Positions 24,824-35,394 of a stretch of 64,000 nucleotides of DNA are shown here, piece by piece. Numbering within the stretch: position 1 is the first letter of the stretch; every line of letters starts with the position of its first letter. The DNA is taken from contig OZ025248.1 of the NCBI GenBank assembly GCA_964019135.1, forward strand, positions 17,491,574-17,555,573, given 5' to 3'. The notes under the pieces are model-generated. The model saw only the letters and a program-made list of their open reading frames with translations. It was not told the origin of the DNA and ran no database searches. The DNA is from Arenicola marina. Taxonomy: Eukaryota; Annelida; Polychaeta; Arenicolidae. The translations under genes were made by a program, and so were the position numbers.

Positions 24824-26330
24824 TTCGTGCAAAATGACGTCATAGTTTACCTTGTCCTTATGTTCAAACTAGATGCACGTTGATTTTCCACTTTAACTTT
24901 CTCAATCGTCGCCAACCTTCAATGATGTCTTCAGAAAGTCGCTATGACCCATTTCCCGAAGAAAAATTCGCCGTCAATGACGTCACATGGCGGCAATTTT
25001 TATTTTATTTAAATACGCATTAAATTTACTGCATAATTAATATTGGGAATGGAGAGATCGGATTCGGGTCCCAGAACGTCTAATTTTACCGCCTAGTTGT
25101 TTCTTAGTTAAGAAAAGATACTTTCTATTTTACTTTTCCCGCTAGAGGGCAAAACATTCCTTATGGAGATTCCCATATTAAAGTCGGCTGCGGATTTGGA
25201 ATGGCAGTGAGTGAGCGGGTTCGCGATAAGGCACCGTGTTGTTTATATATTGTGATGTGATTTATCGGGAGAGGCGATCAGTCACAGTCGTGGGGAGGGA
25301 GGGGAGCACGTAGCATACCATTAATACAGCGGATCGATATTGTGTACAAAGAGTTCCGAAAGAATCGCCCCCCCCCCCCCCCACTCCCAGCCGCCCACCT
25401 GTCCCACGGGCTCCTGCCTGTCCACCCCCCCCCCACCTCCCTCGCCCACCCACACCAATCAGGGTTAATGGACTCCTCTCTGCTTATTCCCCACACCCAT
25501 CCACCCGACTCCTGCAGCCCCACGCCCCGTCGACATTCATCAGACTCCGGCATTACTGGCCCGCCCCCCGCCCACCGGCACCTAGTTTCGCGCAAAATGA
25601 CGTCATAGTTCACCTTGTCCTTATGTTCAAATTAGATGCACGTTGTTTTCCCACTTTAACTTTCTCAATCGTCGTGAACCTCCAATGATGTATTCAGAAA
25701 GACGGTATGACCCATTTCCCGAAGAAAAATTCGCCGTCAATGACGTCACATGACGTCAAAAAAATGAAATATTTATATACGCATTAAATTCACTGTATAG
25801 TTAATATTGGGAATAGACAGATCAGATTCGTGTCACTGAACGTCTAATTTTACGGCCTAGTTGTTTCTTAGTTAAAACAAGATACTTTCTATTTTAATTT
25901 TCCCGCTAGAGGGCCAAACATTCCTTATGGGAATTCCCATGTTAAAGTCGGCTCCGGATCGAGACAGCGGGCTGCACGGGGAGTGCAGTGAGTGAGCGAT
26001 TCGCGATAAGGCAACGTGTTGTTTATCGCCCCCGCAGCCGCCACCAGCCTCACGGACTCCTGCCCCTCCACCCCCCCCCCCCATCCCTTCCCTCGCTCAC
26101 CCACACCAACCAGGGTTAATGGACTTTTCTCTGCTCATCCCCCACACCCATCCACCCGACTCCTGCAGCCCCACAGCCCGTCGACACTTATCAGACTTCG
26201 GCATTACTGGCCCGCCCCCCCCCCCGCCCACAGGCACCCACTAGACTTAAGCTTTCGCGATAAGGCACCGTATTGTTGATATATTGTGATGTGATATATT
26301 GGGAGACGAGGGAGGAGGGAGGGGGGGCAC
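24824..26330. repeat. About 764-bp tandem duplication within Z1
   Basis: 24833-25260 and 25597-26035 align in direct order: 'aaaatgacgtcatag', 'gatgcacgttg', 'cgtcaatgacgtcacatg', 'cctagttgtttcttagtta', 'cccgctagagggc' and 'tcgcgataaggca' all recur about 764 bp apart. The C-rich spacers (25371-25590 and 26030-26240) also match each other, and a third partial copy of the 'tcgcgataaggcaccgt' end lies at 26256-26330. The copies differ in the length of their C runs. Confidence 0.85.
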
Positions 26331-26599
26331 ACTCGTGGGAAAGAAGAACAGGAACCAGGAATGAATCGCCCCCGCAGCCGCCCATAGCCTCAAGGACTCA
26401 TGTCCCTGCTCCCCACTCTCATCCACCAGGCTCCTGCTGTCATTCCCTCCCACCTTCTTCACCATCACTCGTCAGAATCATACACTACAGCGCTGGTAGA
26501 GGGGGTGAGTTGGCTGGTGGCGGAATCCATGGCGCAGAAAACCCAGTCAACCAGGTGGTTTCTTTCAATGCGACGCAGGCACGCACCGTGGTCGCCTTT

Positions 26600-27022
26600 A
26601 TACTGTGGCCCGTAGGTACAACGGTTGCGCTGAGGGTATTGCTCCGCTCAGCGAGGTGAAACGGCTCTGCGGAGGTCATTTCTTCGCTCTGCGCAGTACA
26701 TTTCCTTGGTCCGCGTGTACATTTCTTCGCTTCGCGTGTACATTTCCTCGCTTCGCGCAGTACATTTCTCCGTTCCGCGCAGTATATCTTTCCGCTTCGC
26801 GCAGTATATCTTTCCGCTCCGCGCAGTATATTTCTCCGTTCCGTGCGGTGAAACGGCTCCGCGGAGGTCATTTCTTCGCTCTGCGCAGTACATTTCTTCG
26901 CTCCGCGCAGTCTATTTCTCCGCTCCGCGCGGTACATTTCGCCAGACCTCCGCGGAGCCGTTTCACCTCGCGGAGCGAAGAAATACCCTCAGCGCCACCG
27001 TTGTACTTATGGGCCACAGTAA
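26600..27022. repeat. Foldback structure: 78-bp inverted repeats around a 22-bp array
   Basis: The left arm (26600-26677) and right arm (26945-27022) are reverse complements at about 70 of 78 positions. Between them are about eight degenerate units of a 22-bp repeat ('tacatttctccgttccgcgc' plus 'ag') and an additional direct copy of the inner arm ('gtgaaacggctccgcgg', 26848-26870). The whole could fold into a long hairpin. The outer part of the right arm also belongs to the module duplicated at 28712, so the left arm may have arisen by an inverted duplication of that module. Open frames on both strands are by-products. Confidence 0.85.
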
Positions 27023-29222
27023 TATCACAGACGGCAAAGCGAAGGGCATAACCACACAACGTTATGTCTTTTGGGAAAACCCAAACAATACTCCCTCGGT
27101 CAGCTCCACGCCCCCTGATGGATGACATGGTATTCCATTGGTGGACTGATTTAACGAATAATTGCGTGAAACTGCAATCTGCCGATCTGCAATCTGTCAA
27201 TCTCTGTCTTAAAGACGCCCTCCCTACCGGCTGAATTATCCCCGGACAACAGCCCCCCCCCTCCCCCACCCCGGGCAAATCCCCACAATTCCCTCACAGA
27301 CCGTGCCCCCCCCCCACACACACAATGCTTTCTACCGCCACTCCCACTTGACAATCACCCTGCCCCCTTCATGACAATACTCCCTCGATCAGCCCCATAC
27401 CTCATATCCGCCCCCCCCGCCCCCCAAAGCTATGCTCCCTCAATCAGCCCCACGCCCCTCCTCCCTCATGGCAATACTCCCTCAGTCAGCCCTATGCCCC
27501 CTTCCCCCATGACAATACTCCCTCGATCAGCCCCATGCTTCATCCCGCCCCACACACCCTAAGACTATACTCCCTGGGTCAGCCCCATGCCCTCTTTCTC
27601 CATGACAATACTCCCTCGGTCAGCCCGACGCCTCCTCCCTCCTCATGACAATACTTCCTCGGTAAGCCCCATGTCCCCCGCCCCCATGACAATACTCCCT
27701 CGGTCTGCCTTATGCCTCCATCCCCACGACAATAAACCCTCGGGCAGCCCCATGCCCTCGCCCTCCAAGACAATAATCCCTCGATCAGCCCCATGCTTCA
27801 TCCCGCCCCACCCCCAACGGCTATACGCCCTCGGTCAGCCCCATGCCCCTCCCTTCACATGACAATACTTCCTCGGTCAGCCCCATGCCCCCTCCCCACA
27901 TGAAAATACTCCCTCGATCAGCCCCATGCTTCATCCCGTCCCACCCCCCAAGAACATACTCCCTGGGTCAACCCCATGCCCTCTTTCTCCATGACAATAC
28001 TCCCTCGGTCAGCCCGACGCCTCTTCCCTACTCATGACAATAATTCCTCGGTCAGCCCCATGCCCCCTCCCCCCATGACAATACTCCCTCGGTCTGCCCC
28101 ATCCCCCAAGACAATACACCCTCGGGCAGCCCCCCCCCCTCGAGACAATACTCCTTCGGTCAGCCCCCCCCCCCGAAACAACTCTCTCGGTCAGCCCATT
28201 CCTCCTCCTCAATCATGGCAATACTCCCTCGATCAGCCCCATGCCCCCTCCCTTCACATGACAATACTCCCTCGGTCAGCCCCATGCCCCCTCCCTCCAC
28301 ATGAAAATACTTCCTCGGTCAGCCCCATGTCCCCTGCCCCCCATGACAATACTTCCTCGCTCAGCCCCATGCCCCCTTTTCCCCCGAGACAATACTCCCT
28401 CGGTCAGCCCCATGCCCCCTCCCTCCACATGAAAATACTTCCTCGGTCAGCCCCATGTCCCCTGCCCCCCATGACAATACTTCCTCGCTCAGCCCAATGC
28501 CCCCTTTTCCCCCGAGACAATACTCCCTCGGTCAGCCCAATGCCCCCTTCCCCCATGACAATACTCCCTCGGTCAGCCTCATGCCCCCTGCCCCCCAAGA
28601 CAATACTCCCTTGGTCAACCCTATGCCGCCGCCTCCCTAACACAATGCTTCCTCGGTCAGCCTGGTCTAGGAGCTTGGGCTAACGGTTTAAGCTACCGGC
28701 CTGGCTTAGAAGGAGCGAAGAAATACCCTCAGCGCCACCGTTGTACCTATGGGCCACAGTAATATCACAGACGGCAAAGCGAAGGGCATAACCACACAAC
28801 GTTATGTCTTTTGGGAAAACCCAAACAATACTCCCTCGGTCAGCTCCACGCCCCCTGATGAATGACATGGTATTCCATTGGTGGACTGATTTAACGAATA
28901 ATTGCGTGAAACTGCAATCTGCCGATCTGCAATCTGTCAATCTCTGTCTTAAAGACGCCGTCCCTACCGGCTGAATTATCCCCGGACAACAGCCCCCCTC
29001 CCCCACCCCGGGCAAATCCCCACAATTCCCTCACAGACCGTGCCCCCCCCCCCCCTCCCACACACACACAATGCTTTCTACCGCCACTCCCACTTGACAA
29101 TCACCCTCCCTCCACATGACAATACTTCCTCGGTCAGCCCCATGCCCCCTGCCCCCCAAGACAATACTCCCTTGGTCAACCCCATGCCCCCGCCTCCCTA
29201 ACACAATGCTTCCTCGGTCAGC
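26972..29222 (+). repeat. 1,740-bp tandem duplication with contracted minisatellite in second copy
   Basis: 26972-27360 and 28712-29102 are nearly identical (about 390 bp, starting 'gagcgaagaaataccctc'). Each is followed by the 'catgacaatactccctcgg' minisatellite, then by the segment ending 'ctaccggcctggcttag'. The minisatellite is about 1.3 kb after the first module and only about 120 bp after the second. This means either that the array expanded after duplication or that the second copy contracted. Confidence 0.85.
27361..28662. repeat. About 40-bp C-rich minisatellite
   Basis: Roughly 30 imperfect units built from 'atgacaatactccctcggtc' and 'agccccatgccccctccccc', with unit length varying from about 30 to 45 bp because of C-run length and missing halves. 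Some blocks of several units recur exactly (for example near 28287-28385 and 28414-28510). Proline-rich plus-strand frames and Gly-rich minus-strand frames are artefacts of composition. Confidence 0.85.
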
Positions 29223-29615
29223 CTGGGCTAGGAGCTTGGGCTAACGGTTTAAGCTACCGGCCTGGCTTAGCAGCCTGGGCAAAGCTGCCTGGGCCAGGGG
29301 CCTGGGCTAGCGGCCTGAGGTAGCGGCCCTGGCAAGGCCTAGATTGATGCCCTGGCTAGCCGCCTGGGTTGGCGCCCTGGCTAGCGGCCTGGGTTAGCAT
29401 ACTGGGCTAAACCTGGGTTAGCATACTGGGGTAAACCTGGGTTAGCGGCCTAGGCTAGCAACCTATGGGATGCTTACGGGGGCAGCGCCCAGAGCCAGCA
29501 GCCTGGACTAGCGGCCAGGGCTAGGCCTGGTTTAGGGGCCTCGGCTGGTGCCCTGGGCCAGGGGCATGGGCTAGTAGCCTGGGCCTGAGCTAGCCTCCTG
29601 AGCTAGCTCATGCCC
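29222..29615. repeat. 13-16 bp degenerate 'gcctgggctagc' repeat
   Basis: About 25-28 degenerate units resembling 'ggcctgggctagc', with irregular spacing. A short near-perfect subrepeat of 'ctgggttagcatactggg' lies near 29390-29430. The stretch is GC-rich and ends sharply where AT-rich sequence begins near 29620. Confidence 0.75.
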
Positions 29616-29667
29616 CTGAACGAAAAAAAAGAACAAATTTCTCGTTGATCTAGGAGCAACGCCTCCG

Positions 29668-30150
29668 CCATTTTGCAACATGACCAACCAGGCCAGCAAA
29701 ATACTGAATATCTTGAAAACAACAGGGATAGAACTATTATTTTGATACCTGTACATATTTTTTCGGGGTCACTGAATTCGAAAGAAAATAATTATTGAAT
29801 ATCCTGTTGGAACGTGTTTTTTTCTTCAAAATGGCGGACAAGACCACGAAAATACTCAATATTTTGAAAATTAACACTGATGATTTTTATGTTTATGTAT
29901 ACTTTTTGGGGACTAAAGAAGTGCTATTGTGTAAGTTGGGGCAACGCACCTGCCATTATTCCAAGAGGGCGGATACGGTCTGTAACAGTACACAACATCT
30001 CCAAAACGAAGTGGAATCCCTCTATTTAACTTTATGTATTGGTTTTCGTGGTCAAAGAATTCAACAACTTGTCTTCAAGACCAAGGCGTCTTTAGTTTGC
30101 CATAATGACGGCTATTTCAACAATAATACACAATATCTGGAAATCTAAAA
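29668..30150. repeat. About 140-bp degenerate tandem repeat
   Basis: Three to four diverged copies. Each has an 'aaaatggcgg'-like start or its counterpart, a 'gaaaatactgaatatcttgaa' -like middle, a 'tgtatattttt' patch and a 'cggggtcactgaattc' end. The ends fall near 29780, 29920 and 30062, giving a spacing of about 140 bp. A 117-codon plus frame crosses it but shows no recognisable domain. Confidence 0.65.
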
Positions 30151-31102
30151 GGTGCAGGGGCGTCATTGTGAGGATAACCATATGTACCGTGGTCACAGAT
30201 CTACAAACAATAGGTTACAGATTTCGAGATCTAGGTTCATTTCGCTCGTATCTCGTAGCTTTGCCCACAAAAATGGGTGTCAAGTTCGCAACGGAAACCT
30301 GAAAGACTTACCCTCTCATTGAGAATCATCCGCGCCCGCCATCACTACGAGTAAATGTAATGGGGTAACTACAAGTAGAACGCCATCCCAACCAATTGGA
30401 GAAACTCTCTGGTGACAAGGCAGAACCTTCTGAGTGAGGATGTTTAGGCTGTCGATACAGGGTTTAGGCTGCAGAGAAAGAAGTCATCCATAATGGTTCA
30501 TGTGGCATAATTCGAACCTGCAAAGCTATGGATAGACATCAGAATAACTGTTTTATCCTTGTCCTTGTCAGTTTCTAAGATACTATGGAAATTGCCGCCA
30601 TAGACGTCAGGTGTCAAATCTGATTTGACACTATAGCTCAATTTGATTAGCCATGGTGGAATTTCGAACATGTGTGCCAAATTGATGCTTTTACCACAAC
30701 ATGCACGATTGTTTCGCATATGCGCGGAACTGTCATCTATTATGCGCCCATAAGTTCATGAGTTTACCCATGAGACAGTTCATAAGTAGATATTTTTAGC
30801 AAAATAGAAGCCATCGCGAATATTGTCGTGACCGTCAAATGACGTCACGAAGACATAATAAATAAAAGATACGAAAGTACCGTTAATAATGCTTCAAGAG
30901 AAGCGCTCTTTGCTTCAAACTGGATGTTCATTTAAGCTCCCCGCCTACAGTGCTGCCTGTTGAAGGCAGTATTTACCCCATATGCGCTTAAAAGGCCCTT
31001 CGGCCGAAATTGGCCCTGACGACTCGTCACGTCGCCATTATTACAGATTCCAAAAGTACTTATGGATTTTCGTCCTCGACCTATGGTCGAATATCTCTTG
31101 TT
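30150..31102 (+). repeat. Right-hand part of Z1, final 360 bp shared with Z2
   Basis: 30740-31102 aligns to about 57944-58303, including 'catcgcgaatattgtcgtga', 'aataaataaaagatacgaa', 'ggccctgacgactcgt' and the terminal palindrome. 30150-30740 shows nothing recognisable. Confidence 0.8.
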
Positions 31103-31237
31103 TGTTTGGTAGGCCAGCGGCTTAGAGAGCGATTCTATCAATAAACAACGCTTGATCCGTGGCAATATTCCACTCTCCTCTCCCGGGTGGTGTTGTATGG
31201 AGCCGTCTAATCCCGGCTTGGTCTGACTTAGATACCG

Positions 31238-31690
31238 CTAGCAGCACCCGAATGGGTCATGGCATGACGGAACAGAAGGTGCTGTAGCCATGTGGGAGGT
31301 GACTCCCAATGGGACATTTGACTTCGATGGAACGTAAGGTGGCACCGGGCGGGAAGGCGGGGTGGGGGGGGGGGGGGTGGGGCTGTAAGCCTCAATGTGA
31401 GCTGTGATGAATATGCATGAAGGCATAATCAAACATTGTGGCGTTAGGATCAATAAGCCAAGCTTGATTTTGATCACACGCTGAAGGATTGCTCCTTCCA
31501 CGAATAGTCTGGTTGAACATGGGACATACGTAATACTTAAAGCTGGCATGGAACAATTGTCCACCAATATTATTATGATTTAAAAGAAATGTCTTTTACA
31601 AGATCTGGCTGTATGAGTGTTCATTCTCTATTAAATATATGCTATCACAATAAAAAAGGAAAATCCCTTTAAATCACGATAAATAAGCTG
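31238..31690 (-). other. H module with a minus-strand frame seen in three copies; function unknown
   Basis: The minus-strand frame at 31238-31567 (109 codons) recurs at 36860-37156 (minus, 98 codons) and, inverted, at 33293-33541 (plus, 82 codons). All begin with a DNCSMPAL segment and share FVEGAILQR/FAKGAILQR and a Pro run derived from a C tract. Preservation of the frame in three copies could simply reflect their youth. No domain, signal peptide or family match was recognised, so I do not call it a gene. Confidence 0.3.
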
Positions 31691-32716
31691 CATGCCCATT
31701 GTCTTACGAAGACGAAGGAACAGATAGCAGGGAACGAGAGGGAAGGTTAACACAGAAAATGCCTATAAGAAATAAAAATATATTTACTTGGTAACCGGCA
31801 CTTAATAATATATATTATCAGAAACGACCAGTAGAGCAGACATGAGTTTTGTCAACCTTGAAGTCAACATGGAAATGCTACCATCATTACTTTTGTCTGC
31901 AGAGACAGAAGCAAGTTTCGTTACCCTAATATCACCGCTTTTCATAATCGCCTTCACTTCACTAAAATCTTCACTGAGCAAAATGATGACATTAAAATAC
32001 CGATTCATGATACCGCTGTAACACCCGTCGGATGTAGAGACAGGGCACCAGTACGTCATTAAATGTACATGATCAAACGAGCTACCCCGTTCACCGACCT
32101 ATCTATATGGCAGGGAACAACCCAAGAACGCAGTGCTGCGAGGCGAGGTGCCAGATTTTGCCAGGATGTACCTTCTAAGCCTGTGCCTTGGGATTGGCTG
32201 CAGACGGCGTAACAAGAGGCGATCACCCAAGGTGTCGGAGTTACAGCGGTGTATTATTATGAATATTCTATAACTTTAACACCAAAATGTTCAGGATGAA
32301 ATGGAAACTATTCCACAGGCGAGAAGACTAGCATAATCAAACTGTACCGGATACAAGGGGTGCAGGGAGGGAGGAGAGGGGGATTTGAGGTAACCCAGCC
32401 CCTCCTAATCCCTAAAACGTCTGCGGTCGTTTCACCTTTCGACTAAAAACTTGTCATGGTTGGAGTTAAGCCCCATTCAGCCAGTGTGCACAAACCTGGC
32501 CTAAATCACCCACCCATCCAATCATTGATCTGCGAAAAGAGCCCTGAAACACGATATTTGTAAACGAGCCGCATATTTCACTGCTTTTAAATCCAATATC
32601 AGAGTTCACCCTCTGTTAATTACCACGTGTGTAAAGCCAAGACGGTTTATAAAACCAGGCCGGGATATACCAGGTCCCAACATGCGGGCTGGTAAAATCA
32701 AGATCGATGTATGTTA

Positions 32717-32721
32717 TTATA

Positions 32722-32767
<46 letters not shown>
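32717..32767. repeat. TA microsatellite, H copy 1
   Basis: A (TA)n run with one 'gta' interruption, followed by 'gcacgataagg'. The same locus is 38051-38083 in copy 2 and 55018-55050 in copy 3, so length varies among paralogues (about 51, 33 and 33 bp). Confidence 0.9.
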
Positions 32768-32768
<1 letters not shown>

Positions 32769-33160
32769 CACGATAAGGACAATAGTGGCACTAAACCAAT
32801 TACACAGTAGACTGATAAATCACCCACACTAGATATAGTCCATAATTTTCCTCTAGATGCAGGCTTTCAGGGTTAAACATGGCTGATCAATCGATGATAT
32901 CAACTGATAGTTTGATATAAAAGCTACATTATGGTATGGCGTCAAGCCATTTGTCATGGCCCCAACAACAGCGATGCAACAGATAATACGGCACGTTACA
33001 TTGTTGATCATGACCATAGATTAGTTTTACGAAACGGTATTAAAGCGATGTCTTAACATGGCGACACAAAACCGATTGATCATGTGGGACCGCCCACACC
33101 TCTTCTTCAACACGTGGGGATTACAAATGCCTCCCCCACCCCCAACTCCACCCCACACTC

Positions 33161-33490
33161 TCTGTTCTTTATTTTATGGTGATTTGCCTGTTTTATTAGG
33201 GTAACATATATTTAATAGAGAACTAACGCTCATACAGCCAGATAATGTCCAAGATATTTCTAAAAACGATTTTAATATAGATAATAATATAGATGGACAA
33301 TTGCTCTATGCCAGCTTTAATTATTACGTTTGTCTCATTGTCAACCAGACTTTTTGCGAAAGGCGCAATCCTACAGCGCGAAATAACCTCACAATCTTTG
33401 ATCATGCCTTTATGCATATCCATCACAACTCACACTGGGGCTAATTTAACACCCCCCCCCCCCCCCCGCCCTCTCTGTTTTTTATTTTAT
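33161..33490 (-). repeat. Inverted H fragment inserted in copy 1 with flanking 19-bp direct repeats
   Basis: 33178-33470 is the reverse complement of the H module present in direct orientation at about 37000-37276 (and 31380-31690). It is absent at the same place in copy 3 (55440-55460). Flanking it are 'ctctctgttctttatttta' near 33161 and 'ctctctgttttttatttta' near 33471, which differ at one base. This looks like a target-site duplication of about 19 bp around an inserted, inverted copy. A long C run lies at its right end. Retroposition is possible but no poly(A) is visible. Confidence 0.7.
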
Positions 33491-34550
33491 ATGGGCCTTG
33501 CAGTACAAGAAGGCCATCCGCCATTGTGTTTAACAATGTAATATAACAATTGACATCTGCAGACGCACGTAGGCTTAACAGCCATGCGATGGCTCGTCGC
33601 AGAATGAGTGCGTTGATAAAGACAGCGATGTCGGTGTCCTCGAGTTACGCTTTCGTTTGTAGCCAATTATCGTGTTTTCTGGCGCATCGGATAGATGGAG
33701 TGTCAACCAAAGAATCAATCTCCTGCTCTCTTCTTTGTTCTATCATTGACTATAAGGTATGTTGCCTTTAATCGCGTGGACATGTCGGGGATGGATCAAA
33801 TTCTGTAGGAAATATGACAGCCATTAATTTTGTTATTTTTCTACCCTGTTTCACAATGTTTCCAGACAAAGGAGACAACATTGTTAGGAAGGAAATTGTC
33901 GTTGACGAAGCATAAAGAGGGCGGTGGAGGGTGGTGGGGGGGTTGCCCAAAAGTAGAGGTCTTGCAATGGTTGGCCTATTTATGAACGTTTCATTAAGGG
34001 GCTCAAGAAACGCGAGAACAAATGGGTTGATACGTTACACATCGGTACAGATGCAAGTCAGTGGGGCAGGATCTACAAGTGACTTCTGAAATGCACATGG
34101 GTTAAAAAAATAAGCAGTTTTCAATTTGTCGCTGTGTACGAACTACTGCAGGTCTTCATCGGTGTAGTTTTGCCACCCAGAAACACATCTTTTGTCGGGA
34201 CTTCGTTGAATCCACACACTGTCCGAGTGAGTCATCCAGCAACATTTCACCGGAGATTAAGTTACGCGCTGAGCTCTCTTGTCCGTCGATGTTTAGGTAC
34301 AACACATGGCTGACTGAATTAGTGGAAGCCAGACATGGCAGACAATAGTGGCACCGGCTGCAGTGGCGCCCCCTGCATTGAGAGCCCCGCGGCAGGGTTC
34401 TCGCTGTATATATGTCCCGTGATGGAAGGAGCCGACCGGGTTCGGCTGACATCTCCCCAGTCAGATACCCTGCTCGATTGACCTGTATTTATAGGGACAG
34501 ATAGGCTCGGTCACCAGGCTGTCTTTTTTTTTATTATCGCCCTCGTATAC

Positions 34551-34735
34551 TGTAGCCAGCTGCGCCCACCCTTCAGAAGTTCCCACCAGAACAGCAACAT
34601 CCCGTCATGCTGTATGCAGTTGCACCCACCCTTTTAGGGGTTCCCACCAGAGCAGAGACAATCCGACATGATGTAAGCAGCTGTGCCAACTATTCAGGAG
34701 TTTCCATGAGAACAGTAACACCCCTACAGGTTGTT
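34551..34735. repeat. 60-bp repeat, three units (H copy 1)
   Basis: Three diverged units starting 'tgtagccagctgcgcccacc', each with a 'ttcccaccagaacag'-like middle. The same triplet lies in copy 3 at 59111-59290, and it is deleted from copy 2 near 39480. Confidence 0.8.
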
Positions 34736-34895
34736 GGACACGACGTGTCTCGGGCGGCGCCGGTTAACGGTTAAGGGTGGAGTGACCTGTGGTTGGACAG
34801 GTACCCTAGGGCGCAATCAGCCCCTGCAGTCTCTCAGTGCTACTGGGATAAAGGGACTCAGCGGGCGCTAAAATTAACTTTTAACCCCCACATGC

Positions 34896-35093
34896 CCTGA
34901 CTACCGGTGGACGGGCTCCTCTCCCTGGCCCCACCCCACACCCCCTGACGACCGGTGGACGGGGTCTTCCCCCTGCCCCCACCCCATTCCCTGACTACCC
35001 GTGGACGGGCTCCTCCCCGGGGCTCTTACCCCCATTTCCTGACTACCCGTGGACGCCCCCCCCCTCAACCACCCCTGCCCCCACCCAAATCCC
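34896..35093. repeat. 48-bp minisatellite, short form (H copy 1)
   Basis: About four diverged units with the 'ctgactaccggtggacgggc' and 'tcctccccctggcccc' halves of the huge array at 39711-50100. The flanks ('gggataaagggactca' to the left, 'gacgggcgatctctgg' to the right) are the same as those of the large array, so this is the same locus in another copy of H. Confidence 0.85.
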
Positions 35094-35394
35094 CTGACGG
35101 GCGATCTCTGGTTACTGCCCTCCGGTGTATGCTCGGCGGTCGATGAACTCCTTTATATTCGTTTAGTAGTGGAAATGTGATGTTTATCGTCTAAACCATT
35201 GGCTGTCTTGAGTATGAGGATGATCATGACCCTTGTGTATGAAATGACAAACTATTGGATAAAAAAATCCGAGTACCTTCTTTTCTTTTCACCCGAATCG
35301 TATTATAATTAAAAATGTCAACACAATTGTGCGTATTTCTATTTCTTTTTGCCATTGTGGTGTGACAATGAGATGAAAGGACAGCGATTGTCTA

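Larger units (their letters stand above)
24549..31102 (+). mobile_element. Insert Z1: candidate non-autonomous Helentron-like element
   Basis: Copy 2 of H reads uninterrupted across 36721-36750 ('cgagcttgtttgtttggtag'). Here the same sequence is split: 'cgagcttgtt' ends at 24548 and 'tgtttggtag' resumes at 31103. The left terminus is a palindrome with a 12-bp stem (AAGACGAAATAT, loop ca, 24549-24574). The right terminus has 'ttttcgtcc', then the palindrome TCGACC-tat-GGTCGA (31076-31090), then 12 nt ending in TTGTT. 'GACGAAA' near the left end and 'TTTTCGTC' before the right hairpin form asymmetric terminal inverted repeats. A T/T insertion point, hairpin distance, asymmetric repeats and internal minisatellites match what is described for Helentron-derived elements. 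No replication-initiator or helicase ORF is present. A 5-bp TTGTT duplication, or a tyrosine-recombinase core, is the alternative. Confidence 0.7.

Noticed and set aside
26485..27125. Several 80-150 codon frames around the foldback structure
   Set aside because: They read through the inverted repeats and 22-bp array on both strands; the composition mirrors the repeat.
27976..28683. 235-codon Pro/Ser-rich plus frame
   Set aside because: It is composed of the C-rich 40-bp minisatellite and has irregular unit lengths that are not protein-conserving.
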